Numbered from the stretch's first letter, positions 42,595 through 62,338 are shown. The stretch is DNA of 64,000 bases from Maylandia zebra (GCF_041146795.1 NC_135170.1:30243533-30307532); one strand, 5' to 3'. The notes: generated by a model from the letters alone, not told the origin. Made by a program: numbers and translations.

Positions 42595-43230
42595 CTTACT
42601 GTGAGGTTTTGGTAAAGTCTGATTAAATGGGTGTTAAATATAGCTGTACTTAAATAATTTCCTCCCCAAATACACAAATGAGGGTTTTAAGAAGCTTTGA
42701 AACATCACACAATGTTCCTCGGCAAATAAGTGTTTTTTAAACATTTAATAAAATGTCTAAGATAAGCCGGAGCGAGGAATTCTGTAACTGCAAAGGTGGA
42801 AGGTGTTTACCTTCTAGGCAACTTTTTAAAACCTTATTACGCAGAGACAGCCCAATTGTAAGATAATTTATTAGCATTATTGTAAGGTCCTTACCTTACA
42901 ATGTAAAGCGCCTTGAGAAAACGGTTTGTTTTTGTTTGTTTTTTTTTGTTTTTTTTAATAGTTAATTTAATCAGTGGTTTAACAAAAGTAAAACACTGCA
43001 AAGAGATGTTGTGGATCATGTACACTACCCTGCTGAAAAGACAAATTTTATGCTTTGGCCATGGAACTTTTACAAATAAGATGAACACTGCTTTATGTGA
43101 ATAAAGCAGCAGCAAAACACAAGGACGATAAAAGCAGCAGCAATAAAAACGTAATAAATTCATTAGGACACAGTAAATTTCAACTTAAAAACATAATAAA
43201 CACCAAAGGAAGCTGTCACGTTGAACTTGA
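42595..43230. other. Spacer before the retsat promoter
   Basis: AT-rich sequence. No exon or complete mobile element was recognised. Confidence 0.5.
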
Positions 43231-43235
43231 CGGTA

Positions 43236-43282
43236 ATTGGTCGAAATATAATAACGCGTCCCAAAAGGGAGCTTCTGATTGG
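43236..43282 (+). promoter_or_regulatory. retsat: Pair of inverted CCAAT boxes upstream of retsat
   Basis: ATTGG occurs at 43236-43240 and 43278-43282, about 110 and 70 bp before the start codon and 42 bp apart. This is a spacing typical of NF-Y sites (about four helical turns). Promoter function is inferred. Confidence 0.45.
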
Positions 43283-43352
43283 GCAGTTTCGCCACCTGTC
43301 AGTTATGTGGGCGGTACTGATCCGAGCTGTTAAGTAAAGGCTCTGGTTTTTG

Positions 43353-46300
43353 ATGGAACCCAATGAGGAAGTGAACGCCGTGACTGTGCCGAGTGGTTTG
43401 GGAAGGGGCGCAATAATGATCGCTGTGAGCATTATTTGTGCGGCGATTGTCATATTTTTATTACATTATGTCTTCGGCGGCCGCGGGCCTGATCCCTTTG
43501 AGAAGGACACTCGTGAACCGCTAAAGAAGAGAGTTTACGACAAGAAAGAGAAAAATAAAGTGCTGAAGCAAGGTGAGTGAAAGGTCCATTACACGCGGAG
43601 TTATGCAGGTCAAGTGTCAGCCTTTGCATTTGAACTATTCAAGTCAACTATTTGACTCATTCTTATTTATATTTGTTTGTGGATTTTTATAAGTCAGCAG
43701 ACAGATGCTTAGCCAGAACTGAAACTAGAAGTTGTTGTAAATTGTGCTAATTTCATGCACTCCTCATATAAACATATATAAATAGATATAAGATGAGATC
43801 TGTGGGTTTGGAATGGACGTTGCAAAGTTTATAAAAGTGCAAGATTCCTTTGGTACTTTTGCCAAACCAAGACTGCAAAAAAAAGGGAGCAGCCTAAAAA
43901 TCTCAGATAATCTCTGCACAAATAAAAAAAGGAAGAAGGAAATCTGGACAAAAACTGGAGATCACAGTCTACAAATTTACAATAAACATGACTTGGATAT
44001 TTTATGTTATTACATTGGGAAAAAATATGAGGAAAAAAAGTACTACAAAAATGTGTAAATGTCATACTATAAACTAATAAATAAGTCACAAAAAATAGTT
44101 TTTTACCCCTCAAAGTTAGAATCCTATAAATATACCCAGTCTGCTGATTTTTTTTTTTTTTTTTTTACCCCATTAAACTTCCCATTTTATTTGGTTTGAG
44201 AAATTGTAGTTATATAGTAAGTTGTAGTAATAGCCTGAATACACCATGGTATGAAAGTGAGCAAAACAGAATATCTGGAGTTTTTGTGAATCTGACACCA
44301 ATTATGTTTTAAAATGATTCTTATTGGTAGTGCATGACTAGGATTCTCCAATTTATTACTGTTATGCTAAAACCATGCTGGTGATTGAATGGTTTGTTTC
44401 CACTTCTTTAGGTTTTGTGGCCAATAGAGTACCGGAGAACCTGGATGCCATCGTCATCGGCAGTGGGGTTGGTGGGCTCGGACTTGCCGTGCTGCTTGCA
44501 AAAGTTGGAAAAAGGGTTTTGGTTCTGGAGCAGCACAGCCGGGCCGGAGGATGCTGCCACACGTTCACTGAGAAGGGCTTTGAATTTGATGTTGGTGAGA
44601 TCAGTGACTCGTGTTACCTTATTATTCCCTAAAATTAAAATATATGTATTTTTTAAAGAGGAGAGAAGATTTGACAGTTTTTGCAATGATGATCTTTGGT
44701 TTGGTGAATACTTTTCGATCTCGATTAAGGGCTCTGAAGTCTCCTCTCTGTGATCTACACAATCATCCCACAGGAATCCACTACATTGGCGAACTGTTGG
44801 ACCACAAGCCGTTTCGATGCATGCTGGACCAGATGACCAATGGACAGCTGGAGTGGGAGCCCCTGGAGAACCCATTCGATCACGTTGTGCTGGGACCTCC
44901 AGAAAACCGCCGCCGGTACCCCATCTACAGTGGCCGGACTCGCTTCACAGATGAACTGAAGAAGTGTTTTCCAGGAGAGGAAAAGGCTATTGACGAGTTC
45001 ATGAAGCTGGCCAAGGTAGAATCACAGTTTAGTTTGTGCCTCTGCAACTTAGTGACTTTTATTAGCATTGCAAACGTATTTTTTGAGTAATAAGTAGGCT
45101 CATATTTTATTGGGTGGACCTTTATTTGTTATTCCAGCATGTGAAGACCTTTCCTCCTGGGAACTGTGTGTTTATGCACTTTTATTAGCCAACATCTGTG
45201 GATGTTGCACAGATAATCAGCTGATAACTCAAAGGTCGGATTCATGAGGCAGCATCTTTTTTTTTTTTTTTTTAGCTGCAACATTACACAACTTCACTCA
45301 GACTGAGTTGCGCCAAAGTTTGCCCTTCGGCATGCAAATACAGGAGCAGTTTTTCCTTGGTGCTTTTGGAGGGCACACTTTTTAATTAACCTTCTTCTTC
45401 TCAATCGCTTTAAGTTATGCAAACAGTCTTTGTGTCTCTGGTTCAGATCTTTTGAAACGTATAATAATAGTTTCTCTCACAAGAGGATTTTTCTAAGAGA
45501 CTCTTTATCTTTCTTGGAACCGTGTCAGCGTTAACTAACTTCTCCCAACAGATACAGCTCAATATTGTAAAACTGATCATTTTTGCAGTACTTTTGGTCT
45601 ATTTTACTCCACAAAACAAAGTGATCCATTTTTGGGAAATTAGAGCATATCAAATATTGATAGCAATAACAATACATTATTAATTTATCATAACGTTTTA
45701 TGGAGTAATAAGGAAAGGTGCACTTGGACTGGCCTCATGGCACCTTATGGCCAAGTTTTTATGGCCTTCTGGCACCACCCATCTGTTTCACAAACATACT
45801 TCTTACATTTGTCCATTCTCCTGTAGAAGTATAGCCAGGAATATATTTCCTTGCTGTTGCCACATGATATGTAATGAGTATGAATATTATGTAAATTTAG
45901 TGATAATTTAAAAATATTTAATTATCACTAAATGTATGTAATTTGTAATCACAGGAGACAAGACTACTTTGCTTACACTTTTTTCCACTGTGTGTTTCAT
46001 GTTCAGAAAACTGGAAACGGAGTTTGGTTCCTCGCTCTTCTGAAGATTCTCCCTCTCCCGCTGGCTAAGTTCCTGGTTCATACCGGCCTACTCAGGCATC
46101 TGTCTTTCTTCTTCAAGATGGCTCCCCGCAGCCTTACAGATGTGGTCAACGAGCTGACAGAGAACAAGGACCTCAGGGCTGTCTTCAGCTACATCTTTGG
46201 CACCTATGGTGAGCCCAGCTATGGTTTTAGTGGTGTAATCAGATCAGTTCTTCGCTATGCTGTTCTCACTGTTGGTTTCCATCTCTGATCTGCAGGTAAA

Positions 46301-49300
46301 ATTCCCAAAGATGCCAGCTTTGCCATGCACAGTTTGCTAGTCACCCACTACCTGAATGGCGCCTGGTACCCTAAAGGCGGAGCTAGTGAGATCGCCTACC
46401 ATATGATCCCCATCATTGAAAAGGCAGGGGGCGCTGTTCTGGTTCGAGCTCCAGTCAATCGCATCTTATTCAATGATGCCAAGGAAGCTTGTGGTGGGTC
46501 CTCAGTTTCTCTACACACAGTTAGCTCAACATCCCACAGAGGAGGTGATTCACTGTGTTTGTGTTTTATGGTTTCAGGTGTCAGCGTAATGAAAGGTCAG
46601 GAGGAAGTACACATCCATGCTCCTCTGATCATCTCTGATGCTGGCATTTTCAACACATACCAGAAGCTGATTCCCAAAGACCTCCAGACCATGCCAGGTA
46701 AGAAAGGACTTTATTTGAAGGAACATTGAAGATGTTTTTGACAGGAAAGTGGCAAGATAGTGGACACTGTCTTTGCTAAGCTTCAGGCTCACTCCTATAA
46801 ACAGTCAGCTTGACTGGTCATATTATAATAAGCAGGTGTCAACTGAAAGACCTCTCCCAAACCACACATCATACTCACCACTGAACTGTTTGCTCTAGTT
46901 ACAGTGTCACACTGTGTTTACCACAAACAAAGATAGATGCCCATGTGCAGTCCCCACTCTTTCTCAGCAGTCTACCTGCTTTTATACATATAACATTGGA
47001 CAAGTTACCCAAGAGAGAGAGGGAGCTCAGTTTTAAGAGAAGCCATCTCAGATTTTTTGCAATTTAATTACCTTCCCTCTGAGCATAGTCGACAAATAGT
47101 GAGGTCTTACTATCACCCAGTACTGACAATAACTGTGATTTTTAAAAATATATATATAAATATCTTATTACAAATATAACTTAACTAACATAACTTTTGG
47201 CACAGCTTTCAAAACATAGACTTACAGCATGATAAAAGGTCATAGGGTTAGCAGACTGTGGACTTGTGTGAGCACAGTGGCCGGGGATGAGATCAAATTC
47301 CTGCCAGAGTTGGCTCAGTCTGCTCCTGGGTCCAGTTACAGTTGAGGAGGTAAAGTTGATCAGGGCTCCAACAGACTTGTAACTGTAACTAAGGATTTTC
47401 TTTATTCTGATCAATTAGAAAGCCCCAACATAGAAAAAACATCTTGCTAACAGTTCCTTTATTTGTATGATTTGCAGCCTAAACCCTGGATTTTCCTAAC
47501 TAAAACACCAGCGTGTCATGATATAAAACGGAGAAAAGTACCCAGCCCTCACATTTGAGAGGATAAAAACGAGAGATAAGTAAATAACAAAGTTCTTTGT
47601 TCGCCCTTTGCTGATTGAGTCACTGAGTAATCATGTCAGCACTCAAAGACCTTAAAGAATAAGTACTGATGCTGATGCACAGTGCTACTTGTTGCAGTAC
47701 TTGTTTTTCCCTCTAATCAGGGGAATGACTCATGCTTCTAACATCAGTTTTATATTGCTTTGATCTGTTTGTAAAGCTGTACTGTGTGCTGTGCCTCTGC
47801 TGCCTTCCAGCTATCCAGAAGCAGCTGAGTATGCTGAAGCATGGTGAAGGTGGTCTGAGCGTTTTCATGGGTCTGAATGGGACGAAGGAGGAGCTGGGCC
47901 TGAAAGCAGACAACTACTGGATCTTTGCTGAGAACAATTTCGATGAACTGTACGATGTCAAGCTTTTGTTTTCATTCCTTTTACAATTAGGACCAAATAT
48001 AGACTTTGGTATTTATAGCCAAATCAGAATATTACAGCATAATAATGAGATACACAAGTATAAAATCTTACCTGTACATTTTTTTTTGCCACAGCAAGAA
48101 AGTATCAGAAATGTCTGATTTTTCATGGTGAATGATAGAGAGAAATGTTCAGAATGCAGATGTTGCAGATGCCTAAAGGTAGTTTTTGGTCCAGTCCTTA
48201 ATGTCAGTATAAATTCAGAAGAGTCTCTTATTTGTATTTTTTTAAGGGTTATGAATTATATGAAGAAAGACAGAGAAGAGGCAGCAAAAAATGTACCTCT
48301 CCTCTTTGTCGCCTCTCCCTCAGCTAAAGATCCTACTTGGGAGGCGAGATCACCAGGTACAGAATCACAAAATCTCAACTCGATAGATTATTTTATTTTA
48401 TTTTTTTCAAAAACAGTCTCATTTTTTTTCTTCACATTAGGGAAGTCTACTTTGAGTCTGGTCACTTTTGCCAAATATGAATGGTTTGAGGAGTGGAAGG
48501 ATGGCAAGGTGACAAACAGAGGGCGCGACTACACGGAGCTGAAACAGGCATTCATTGACACCATTCTAGAAGTAGTAATGGATGTTTTCCCCAAGATCAC
48601 CAGAGACAAGGTAAAAACTCTTCCCATGTAGCTTCTAGTAGATGGGCTTAATGATGGAATTTGGCACTTATGTACTATATAAAGCAAAACTTCGGTTACA
48701 ACCACCTTATTTATATAACTTAATCAAGAATGCACTCAACAGCTATGGCCTTTGGCTCCTAAAAATAAGCTCTAGGAACAATCTGTCTTCCATTGCTTCA
48801 AACTCTCTCAGTCCTGCAGAACGTGCTTTCTTTTTATTGTGGCTGATCTCTCATGAATCGTGGTGGAGCAATTCTCCAAAGGGGAAGAATAGAAGTTTGT
48901 GTAAGAATTCTTTTATAATCTAAAATTCTCTGCTGCACAATTTGTTAATAATTGCTCATTTTGAACTGACCATCAAAGCAAAATCACCATTTTAAGACCA
49001 CTTGTTGCTGAGTGTAGTTCACGAGTTTGATTATATCCCCACTTTATGTACACACCACCTGTTTATGGTGGGAAAGTTTCAAGGGTGGCTAAGAAGTCAC
49101 ATTGCAGAGCCGTATTAGTGAAGCCAAAAACAGATTGTTGTTGTTTTGTCAAAGAGTGACAGTGGTGTTGTATTGTGACAGATCTAAGGAGGGAATGGTT
49201 CAGGCTGCATAAAGTTGGAGGTTTGAAAAACAGCTAAAACATCTTTCTGAAGCCAAACAGTTCATGACTAATACAATTAGGACCTCTTTACACCACAACA

Positions 49301-50257
49301 TCGGATTTGAATTCAAATAAACAATATGTTAAACAAGTGCAGACTTTCAGCTTTAGGCCAAAGGTTTTTGCACACGTTTTTGCATTAACTGTTTCAGAGG
49401 CTCAGACATAATTAGATAATTGCCTGACAAGCAGTTTAATAACCAAGTGACTTCCGTATGGAACTGTATCACTACTTTTTATTAATAACGTGTCTGCTAA
49501 TAATAACCCAAAGCATACTGCAAAAACAACCAAAGGGCTTCTCAAGGCAGAGAAATCAGACATTTTTCAAAAGCCAAATCAGTCACAACCCAACAGAGCA
49601 TGATTTTTAGTAACTGAAGACATGCATTTTAGGTTAACTGGTGATCATCTATCTGTGTTAGCCCTGTAATAGATTAGTAACCTGTCCTAACCTGTAGTCC
49701 ACCTCTTGGCCCATGACAGCTGGAAAATAGGCTCCAGCCGAGCTGTGACCCAGAATGGGACAAATGGAAGAAGACAGATGGATGGAAGCAGTCTTGAACT
49801 CCTAGTTAAATAGTTCTGTGCAGCCATATATTTGTTTTTTCTCCTTGTGCAGATTGAATACATTGATGCTGGTACTCCCATCACAAACACACACTACATC
49901 GGAGCCCCCAAAGGCGAGATCTATGGCGCAGATCACAGCATCAGCCGGTTCGACCCTGAGCTGAACATTACAGTGAGAGCTCAGACGCCACTGAAGAACC
50001 TCTATCTGACAGGTGTGTGTGAATCTGTGTGTTTAGAACATCCAAACATCCAGTCAGTGTGCTGTGATTTACTTTGCATGTATAACACTTGATGCCTTTG
50101 TTTCACAGGCCAGGATGTGTTTCTGTGCGGTTTCGCCGGTGCCCTCGCCGGAGCTCTCACTTGCGGCTCTGCCATTCTCAAGCGAAACCTCCATCTGGAT
50201 ACCATCGCCTTGGCAAAGAGGACAGCATTTATTAATACCAAGCTGAAAGGGGAGTAA
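43353..50257 (+). CDS. retsat: All-trans-retinol 13,14-reductase (retinol saturase), 11 coding exons
   Basis: FAD-dependent enzyme of the ER membrane that saturates the 13,14 double bond of all-trans-retinol. Coding exons: 43353-43572, 44412-44594, 44774-45015, 46007-46208, 46296-46493, 46578-46697, 47811-47949, 48247-48356, 48441-48610, 49853-50012, 50109-50257. These total 1893 nt (630 residues); human RETSAT is 610. An N-terminal hydrophobic anchor (about 22-42, [20 protein letters not shown]) precedes the dinucleotide-binding motif [17 protein letters not shown] and GGCCHTF. Conserved later blocks are [49 protein letters not shown] and the FAD-side NLYLTGQD. Exon 7 ends at a weak donor (GTACGA), but the joined sequence aligns to human without a gap. 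Fish have more than one retsat-type gene; which paralogue this is cannot be settled here. The start is the only ATG giving the anchor. Confidence 0.92.
45016..46006 (+). other. retsat: retsat intron 3
   Basis: GT-AG, about 1 kb, with a poly-T run near 45259-45276. No exon or recognisable element is present. Confidence 0.7.
46698..47810 (+). other. retsat: retsat intron 6
   Basis: GT-AG, about 1.1 kb. Nothing recognised inside. Confidence 0.7.
48611..49852 (+). other. retsat: retsat intron 9
   Basis: GT-AG, about 1.2 kb. The only recognisable content is the decayed interspersed repeat at 49640-49795. Confidence 0.7.
49640..49795 (+). repeat. Second, decayed copy of the GGATGG-tailed interspersed repeat
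   Basis: Parallel to 15740-15885: 'gtgttagccctgtaatagat', 'acagctggaaaataggctcc', then an 'agatggatgga' tail. It lies in retsat intron 9. Confidence 0.6.
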
Positions 50258-50674
50258 CTGCCTAACACCATTCAGCTGAGAGAGCGCTTCATGCAGCACT
50301 TAATCAGTGCTGTGACACTTTTGCTCATCAGTAACATTAAAATACTGGAAGAGTTTAATCTTCCATAACACTTGGAGAACTCATATTAATTTACATTTCT
50401 CTTCCGCGGTTTGGTTAAGTTGTCTGTAATACCAGATTTAACATGTCTGAATAATGTGGTCCTTATAAAAGCCTACTTGTACTTACTCAGGCTTTAACAC
50501 GACTCATGTAAATGCTTTGTGAGTCATTCACAGACAGAATTAATATCCACTGTGTTGTGTGGTATTTTATGCTAATTTTCTTTTGCACCTAATGTGCCGA
50601 ATTATGACATATGTTTGATTTACTTTTTTTTTTTAAACAGTTCTTTCATTAAACATTAAACAAGGGGTGCAAAT

Positions 50675-50680
50675 AATAAA
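50675..50680 (+). other. retsat: retsat polyadenylation signal
   Basis: AATAAA, about 420 bp after the stop, preceded by an AT-rich 3' UTR. Confidence 0.55.
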
Positions 50681-50740
50681 ATGGTTACAACTGTATCTCT
50701 GGTGCACTGTGTGTTTTATGAGCAGGTCAGATTAATTTCT

Positions 50741-50776
50741 CATTGTACTGGGAATATTTCTATTCCCAGTACAATG
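50741..50776. repeat. Perfect 16-bp inverted repeat with a 4-nt loop
   Basis: CATTGTACTGGGAATA, spacer TTTC, then TATTCCCAGTACAATG. There are no mismatches. It lies 60 bp beyond the retsat poly(A) signal, so it may be in the downstream flank rather than in the mature transcript. Confidence 0.95.
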
Positions 50777-51391
50777 GGAATTAGAAATAGTCCATGTAAA
50801 GCAGACCCACTTCAGTAGTAATTATTAGGATCTAACCCAGCTTTGAGTGAATGACTAAAAAATGGCCACTTGCCAAAAGCTCTTCTTTGTTTATTTGTTT
50901 TGTTAATGTCCAACACCTGAACGCAGCATGCTGTGTACAGTGACATTTGACAGCAGCGTGGACACGTGTACCAGGAGTGGGCTTAGCTAAACGCAAGTTT
51001 TGTGCTTTCTGATTAGTTGGCGATTAAAAGGGGTGTGATTTTTCTCATAATTTCTGTCATGCTGGTGACAGTCACGCAAAGACATTTTCACGTCGTCGCC
51101 GGGTGGTGGCGAAAAGGGCGCTGAACACTCTCAGGTAAAATTAAAAAACGACAGTAGCTATTTTAATCATAATTCAGAGTTTATTAATACATAAAAACAA
51201 CGGTGTTACAGGTGGTTTGAAGCGGTGCTGTGACAGCTGGTTATTACCGTTTGCAAACCCTCAGTTTACTCGCAGAGCCTCATTAGCTAGCTTACTGTGA
51301 CTGCAGCTAGAAGGGCGTGTGAGCCGTTGTCACCCTAAAAGTGTGTCTTTCGAGCAAAGTTCAGGTTAATTTACCCTGAATTTCAAGAACA
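50777..51391 (+). other. cdk gene upstream region and presumed 5' UTR
   Basis: Holds the start-proximal CpG-containing stretch (about 51060-51130) expected of a housekeeping-type promoter. No clear TATA box was seen and the transcription start is not readable. Confidence 0.4.
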
Positions 51392-57430
<6,039 letters not shown>

Positions 57431-59039
57431 AGATCTCGGTCGAATGAGGAGAGGAAGAAAGAGCAATTCAGCTGCTGCTCTGAGCTTCTCCCACCTACAT
57501 AATAGTTTTGTGCCATAAAATCCACCGTCAACTTTGTTTAGAGCGCAGTTTGATTATTGCCTTTGAGAGGTTTTAAACTGCAGTCACACCATCATGAGAG
57601 ACTGTGGTCAGGTCTGAGGTTTCCACCTTTTTATACATCAGTCAATTAGGATGCCTGACTCGCCGAATATGGATGTTATGGCACACAACCTTGAAGACAG
57701 TGGGTCGTATTTCGATAAATTCGATAAATTTCAAAACATGAAGCGGTTTTATTTTACACTGTTATAATTTCTTATTTCAACTTCATGTGTTTTGTGTGTG
57801 TTCTTTGATTTACAGAGTGTGCTTGTTTTTTGTTGTTTGGTTTTACTGTTTCGTTACATGCTTCAAAAACCTATTATGAGCACCTTTAAGTTTGTTGCTG
57901 TTTCTTTAACACAAAAAATCGTTCTAGAGTTGATTGAATCGGAGGAAATTTCACACTTATTTTTGATATTGTTGTAAAAATTTTTACTGATAACTGATGG
58001 TGTAATCAGTATAGAGCACACTGGTATTTGTGTGTGTATTAACAGATTGTTTTATTTTTCTACACAAGTTGCACTGTTCATTTCAAAAGCATTCCTATAA
58101 ATAACTGTCTCTTACATTGGGCTGAGTTTGAATTTTGTTCCTTGCTGTGTGTTCCACTTGCACTTTCAAAGTGCGAAGACAAGGGGGCGCTGTTATAACA
58201 CTTTTTTCCAACAGGAAGGGAGCCGTTACAGTGGAGCCTGCCTTCACATTTACAGGTTTCACAGTAGGGACAGGTTAAAGGAAAGCCCTGAACTTTTGAC
58301 CCCTTCCTTGCTCTGGTATATTCTGAGGAAACACTTGTACCCTTTAAGGGAAGAATCACTGCAAACTAATATTATCCTGAATGATCACACTTATCCTTTG
58401 GAACATTTACATCATGATGGGAAAATTCCTTCCAAGAGGGCAATGTCCTCCAGGGAGCCAGTGCTGGCTCAGAACCTTATTAAAACCCTTGATGTTGTTT
58501 TATCTGCTTAGTCACCTGTGTGCCGGTCGGTGAGATCTAAATCAGCCTCTCGCCTCTCTTGGATGATCTTTTTAGGTGTAGGTGGTGAAGTTTTGAAGAT
58601 CCCTAAGAGAGGAGCAGGTACAGATACTAAAAGATACTAAAAATGCATCCATATGAGTCATTATGAATACATACAATTAAGAATTAACTTTTTTTTCCAT
58701 TTATGTATATAACTAATTATTTTCCACTTTGATTCAGTTAATTTAAGGATTGAAGTGCACAGGGTTTCTACATTACACAGCAGTTTCAGTTCACTGCGTT
58801 CAGCTGGTTTGTAGTAATTAATATGGGGAATTTGTACCACGCAGGCGCAATATAAGACATAATTAACATCTTCAAAGCAGGTTTTAACTGGTGTACATTC
58901 CTGAGGTTATTACTTCAAAAGTGAAATAATAATAAAGCAGACATAAAGTGAGTCAAAGGCTTCAGAGGTCATTTAGAGGCTGCAGCGGTTGTTAGAAACG
59001 TCTCTCGCACAGAGCAAGGGGCGTCCCCCGGTGTGTCCA
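57431..59039. other. cdk 3' flank and spacer to svil
   Basis: Presumably starts with the cdk 3' UTR. I saw no canonical AATAAA in the first 650 bp. A 127-codon open frame at 58128-58511 has no ATG start and no recognisable family, so it is not called as a gene. Confidence 0.4.
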
Positions 59040-59167
59040 TCTATTTATATTCTCCCCCCTTAATACGGTGCGCCATCCACAGCTGCCAGTGCGACTACTT
59101 TTGGAGTGACAGATCGTTGGGGAGGGACCGCCGGGGCTGAGGAGGGCTCTCGAGGCGAGCAGTACAT
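59040..59167 (+). promoter_or_regulatory. svil: Possible svil promoter and non-coding first exon
   Basis: A TATA-like tatttatat at 59042-59050 is followed by a GC-richer stretch ending in a strong donor (ACAT|GTAAGT, donor at 59168). It is upstream of, and on the same strand as, the svil coding exons and would serve as an untranslated first exon. There is no transcript evidence. Confidence 0.35.
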
Positions 59168-62119
59168 GTAAGTACAAATGAAATACTTAATTCTGCCATT
59201 CTCATCTTCAAAAGTACAAAATCCTAGCAGGAGTCAGCTTGGAGAATATTTCAAAGTAGGTCACTTGTTGCCTGAGTCACCTGTTCAGTCTGACTTGGGG
59301 AGACACGGGTTGTGCATTGCACATTAGGGAGAATGGTTATAGTCTGGGTGTTCATCCACTTTAAATGCCCCGTGGGTAAAAAAGTTTCATGTGGAAGAGT
59401 AAATATTGCTGTTACGCACAGTTTACGCATTAATCTAATGTCTGTGCCAGAAAGTTACTTCAGAAATGTACCAAAAAAGATCGAGTGTCCGTATTCAAAG
59501 TGCTGGAAATTACTTCTTGTCGTATAATCCGTCAAACATCCGTCAAACTTATCTTTCATGAATGATATCAAGTCACAAAGTACTGACCTTTATTTATCTA
59601 GCTAAAAAGTTTCATTGACATTACAACTGGCCATAAGCGCCAAAATCTAAGATAATAGTTGTATGAAATACTTAAATCAGCTGTGTTGGATCAAGGACAC
59701 ATCTAAACCCTGCAGGACACCGGCCCTCGAGGCCTGGAGTTCCACACCTGTGCCGTAGAGTCATAAATATAAATGCAAAACAAGTAATTTCTTGATTTCA
59801 TATAAACCCCCTTCTGCTGATTACAGTCTATTTACCAATATAAGCAAAGACATTATGCATAAAAAACACGGAAACACTGGGGAATCACTTTTTGGCACAA
59901 CACTGGATTCATGTAAAACTTAATATTTGCGTCCTGTAAATAAGTTAAATGACTCATTGTTCAGCTCTTTGGTAGCTACATATGTAGGCTGTTACCCTAT
60001 GCTGAGTTGTTTAGACAACAAATGAGTTTTGATATAAAAAAAATGTTCTCCCCAGCGTGAGGACTTTGCCACAATGTGAGTTTATATCTACATATAAAAA
60101 CAGACGCGTCGTGTGTTAAATCTCACGAGGAGCTGATGAGGCTTACAGTAGGTGCACGATGTGAGAAAGCTGCTCTTCCTCTTCGTTCTCTCTCCCTTTA
60201 ATATATTCAAAAGCTTAACACGTTCTTTTGCTGCTGGTGTTAATATAAAACATCCCCATCATGATTTATAATCATAGACTGTTTTTGAAATGCTCCTCTG
60301 ATAATTTGCCCTTGAATTATGGAGATTCATTAGACGAGGTTGGTGCAGGTAGATGAACAGGGCAGGTGTAAGTGGCTGAGGGCTTTATCTTGGCCAGCTT
60401 TTAATCTGGTTTACTTTCCTGCTGCTCAGCACCCAAGGCCTATTTTTTTTAAAATGCATACATGTTTTGCTTTTGATTTTTTTTTCCCAGTCTATCAGAA
60501 AACTAGCAGTTAACTTAAGCATATACCGAGTGTGGGTCCAGAATTTTGGGGTTTAATTGCTACAGAGAAAGTCATGGCTGAAAGATAACACTTTACTGTC
60601 TCAATTCAACAATTAGAGGCTGTTTGTTTAACCTTCATCGCCTATTCATTTGAATATTATAGCTTATGAGTTCAGATCCCTGGGGCTGTGTGCATATCCA
60701 AAGCCAGTATCAGCTAGTGTCACTGGATTAGAACCCCATGATCCTCGCTGAGCCTCAGTGGTGCTCTCCCTTCCAATCGACAATCCTCCAGCTTGTCACA
60801 TGACACATCGCTCTTTACACCTTTACTCATGTTTTCTTCACAAATGCGTACATGAGAGTGGCATCAGTGTGAGTGGGGATGCTGGAGTGTTGCTCTTCCT
60901 GGGTCTGGACAGGTAGGTGAGTCTTCTGTGTTGACTTCTTTGTTTAAAGGATATGTGCACGTGTTTCGAAGTGACAACACAAATCCTTCAGCTGGTTGTC
61001 TCATGCAGGGATCACGGCATCTAAATAGAGCTTATTAAAGTTCTCTGTGGCATGGAAATTTGGGATCTGCAAACACTGCTGACAATGTCGCCTTCAGTTT
61101 AGTCTATCAAATGTGATATCTGGATATTCTGAGTGGGTTTTTTTTTTTAATCAATGAAAGCTGGTTATGGATTTATGGAGACTTTTCTCTAATAGAGTAA
61201 TTTGTTGAATCTATATCCGTTTTATCAGTGCCTCAGTGTTTTTAATTTTTAATCTACAAGTATAGGAGCAGTGAAACAAAAAAATTAATAATAAAAGTTG
61301 CATCTTATACTTTGTGAACTCTGCTGCTGCCAGCAGCATTGAGCCCTGTGGCAGATCCATCTGGCGGACTAAGTCTGTGGCTCATGCCGCTTTGTTCTCG
61401 CTCTATTGTGCTTCCTGCACCAGGAATGCTGACATCCACAGTTTTGGAAAACACACAGATACATGTGCAAACACACATTTATGTGTGCGTATATTTGTGA
61501 GCACTCGTTTTGGGAAACTAGCAGACAGTTCGTTGTTCTTTTTAAATTTTAAATGCTATATTAGAATATTCAGTTTTGTTAATGTTGTTTGTCACAATGA
61601 TGCCATCAGGGACTTTCTCTTCCTTGTACGTATTTGGAATATTATAATTCAAACAGGTTGCTATACCAAATGTTAAAAAAATAAATAAAATTGGAGCCAT
61701 AGCTGATAAGATTTTGTTTGTGTTTTTGATGCAAAACATGCTTCATGTTGACAGGTCATGGTAAAATACCTGATGGAATTTGAAAAAGAAACAGGACTTG
61801 TTCAGCTTAGCGGAAGAGACCAGCACGCCTGCAAACTGCCATCGAGACCTGGACCTGGAGAGGAGTTGAGCTGTGGTGTTGAGTTTCAGTGCAAGGGGAG
61901 ATTCCTGCATGACAGGCTGGAACGGGTCATCTTACACAGACATGAATATAAGAAAAGGACTTTGATAAGACTTTGATGTACGCCACTTTTAGAAGAAATG
62001 GTTAATATGTAATGAAGCTCACTGGTGTTGTCTCTGACTTTTCTAGGAAGCCTGAAGGGCACTAATGTAATGTATAGTGAAATGTTTCTTATTTAACTAA
62101 TCTATTTTTTATCTTTCAG
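59168..62119 (+). other. svil: Presumed first intron of svil
   Basis: AT-rich. It contains a hAT-terminal relic at 59690-59755 and otherwise nothing recognisable. Further untranslated exons (for example after the CAG at 61752-61754) are possible but not supported. Confidence 0.4.
59690..59755 (+). mobile_element. hAT-terminal relic
   Basis: 'ctgcaggacaccggccctcg' followed by 'aggcctggagttccacacct' resembles the common right end of fish hAT elements (reverse complement of a CAGG(G)GTGTCAAACTCCAG-type end). It is truncated on the left. Confidence 0.45.
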
Positions 62120-62338
62120 GAGAAATACCTCATTCACTGTGGGACAGGCTGGATTTTAACCTTGGATTAATGTAATCTGTGAGGAAAACCAAAACAAGAA
62201 GCTCATGGAAACAGAATTGTACTGGAAGAAAGTTTGGCTCTCATGTTCTGCCCCAGCTGAAAAGTGGAAGAAGAACAGCTCATCTGTTTTTTGTTCCTAT
62301 ATGCTTTTTGAGGAGCAAACAACCATCTGAGTCCTTCT

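Noticed and set aside
58128-58511. 127-codon open frame between the cdk gene and svil
   Set aside because: It begins at TTG rather than ATG, shows no recognisable family or domain, and has no clear splice context. It may be chance or an unrecognised terminal exon, but this is not supported.
61758-61976. 72-codon frame upstream of svil
   Set aside because: It does not join in phase to the svil coding exons with clear splice sites and has no similarity to the supervillin N-terminus that I can recognise; at most it is an untranslated exon.
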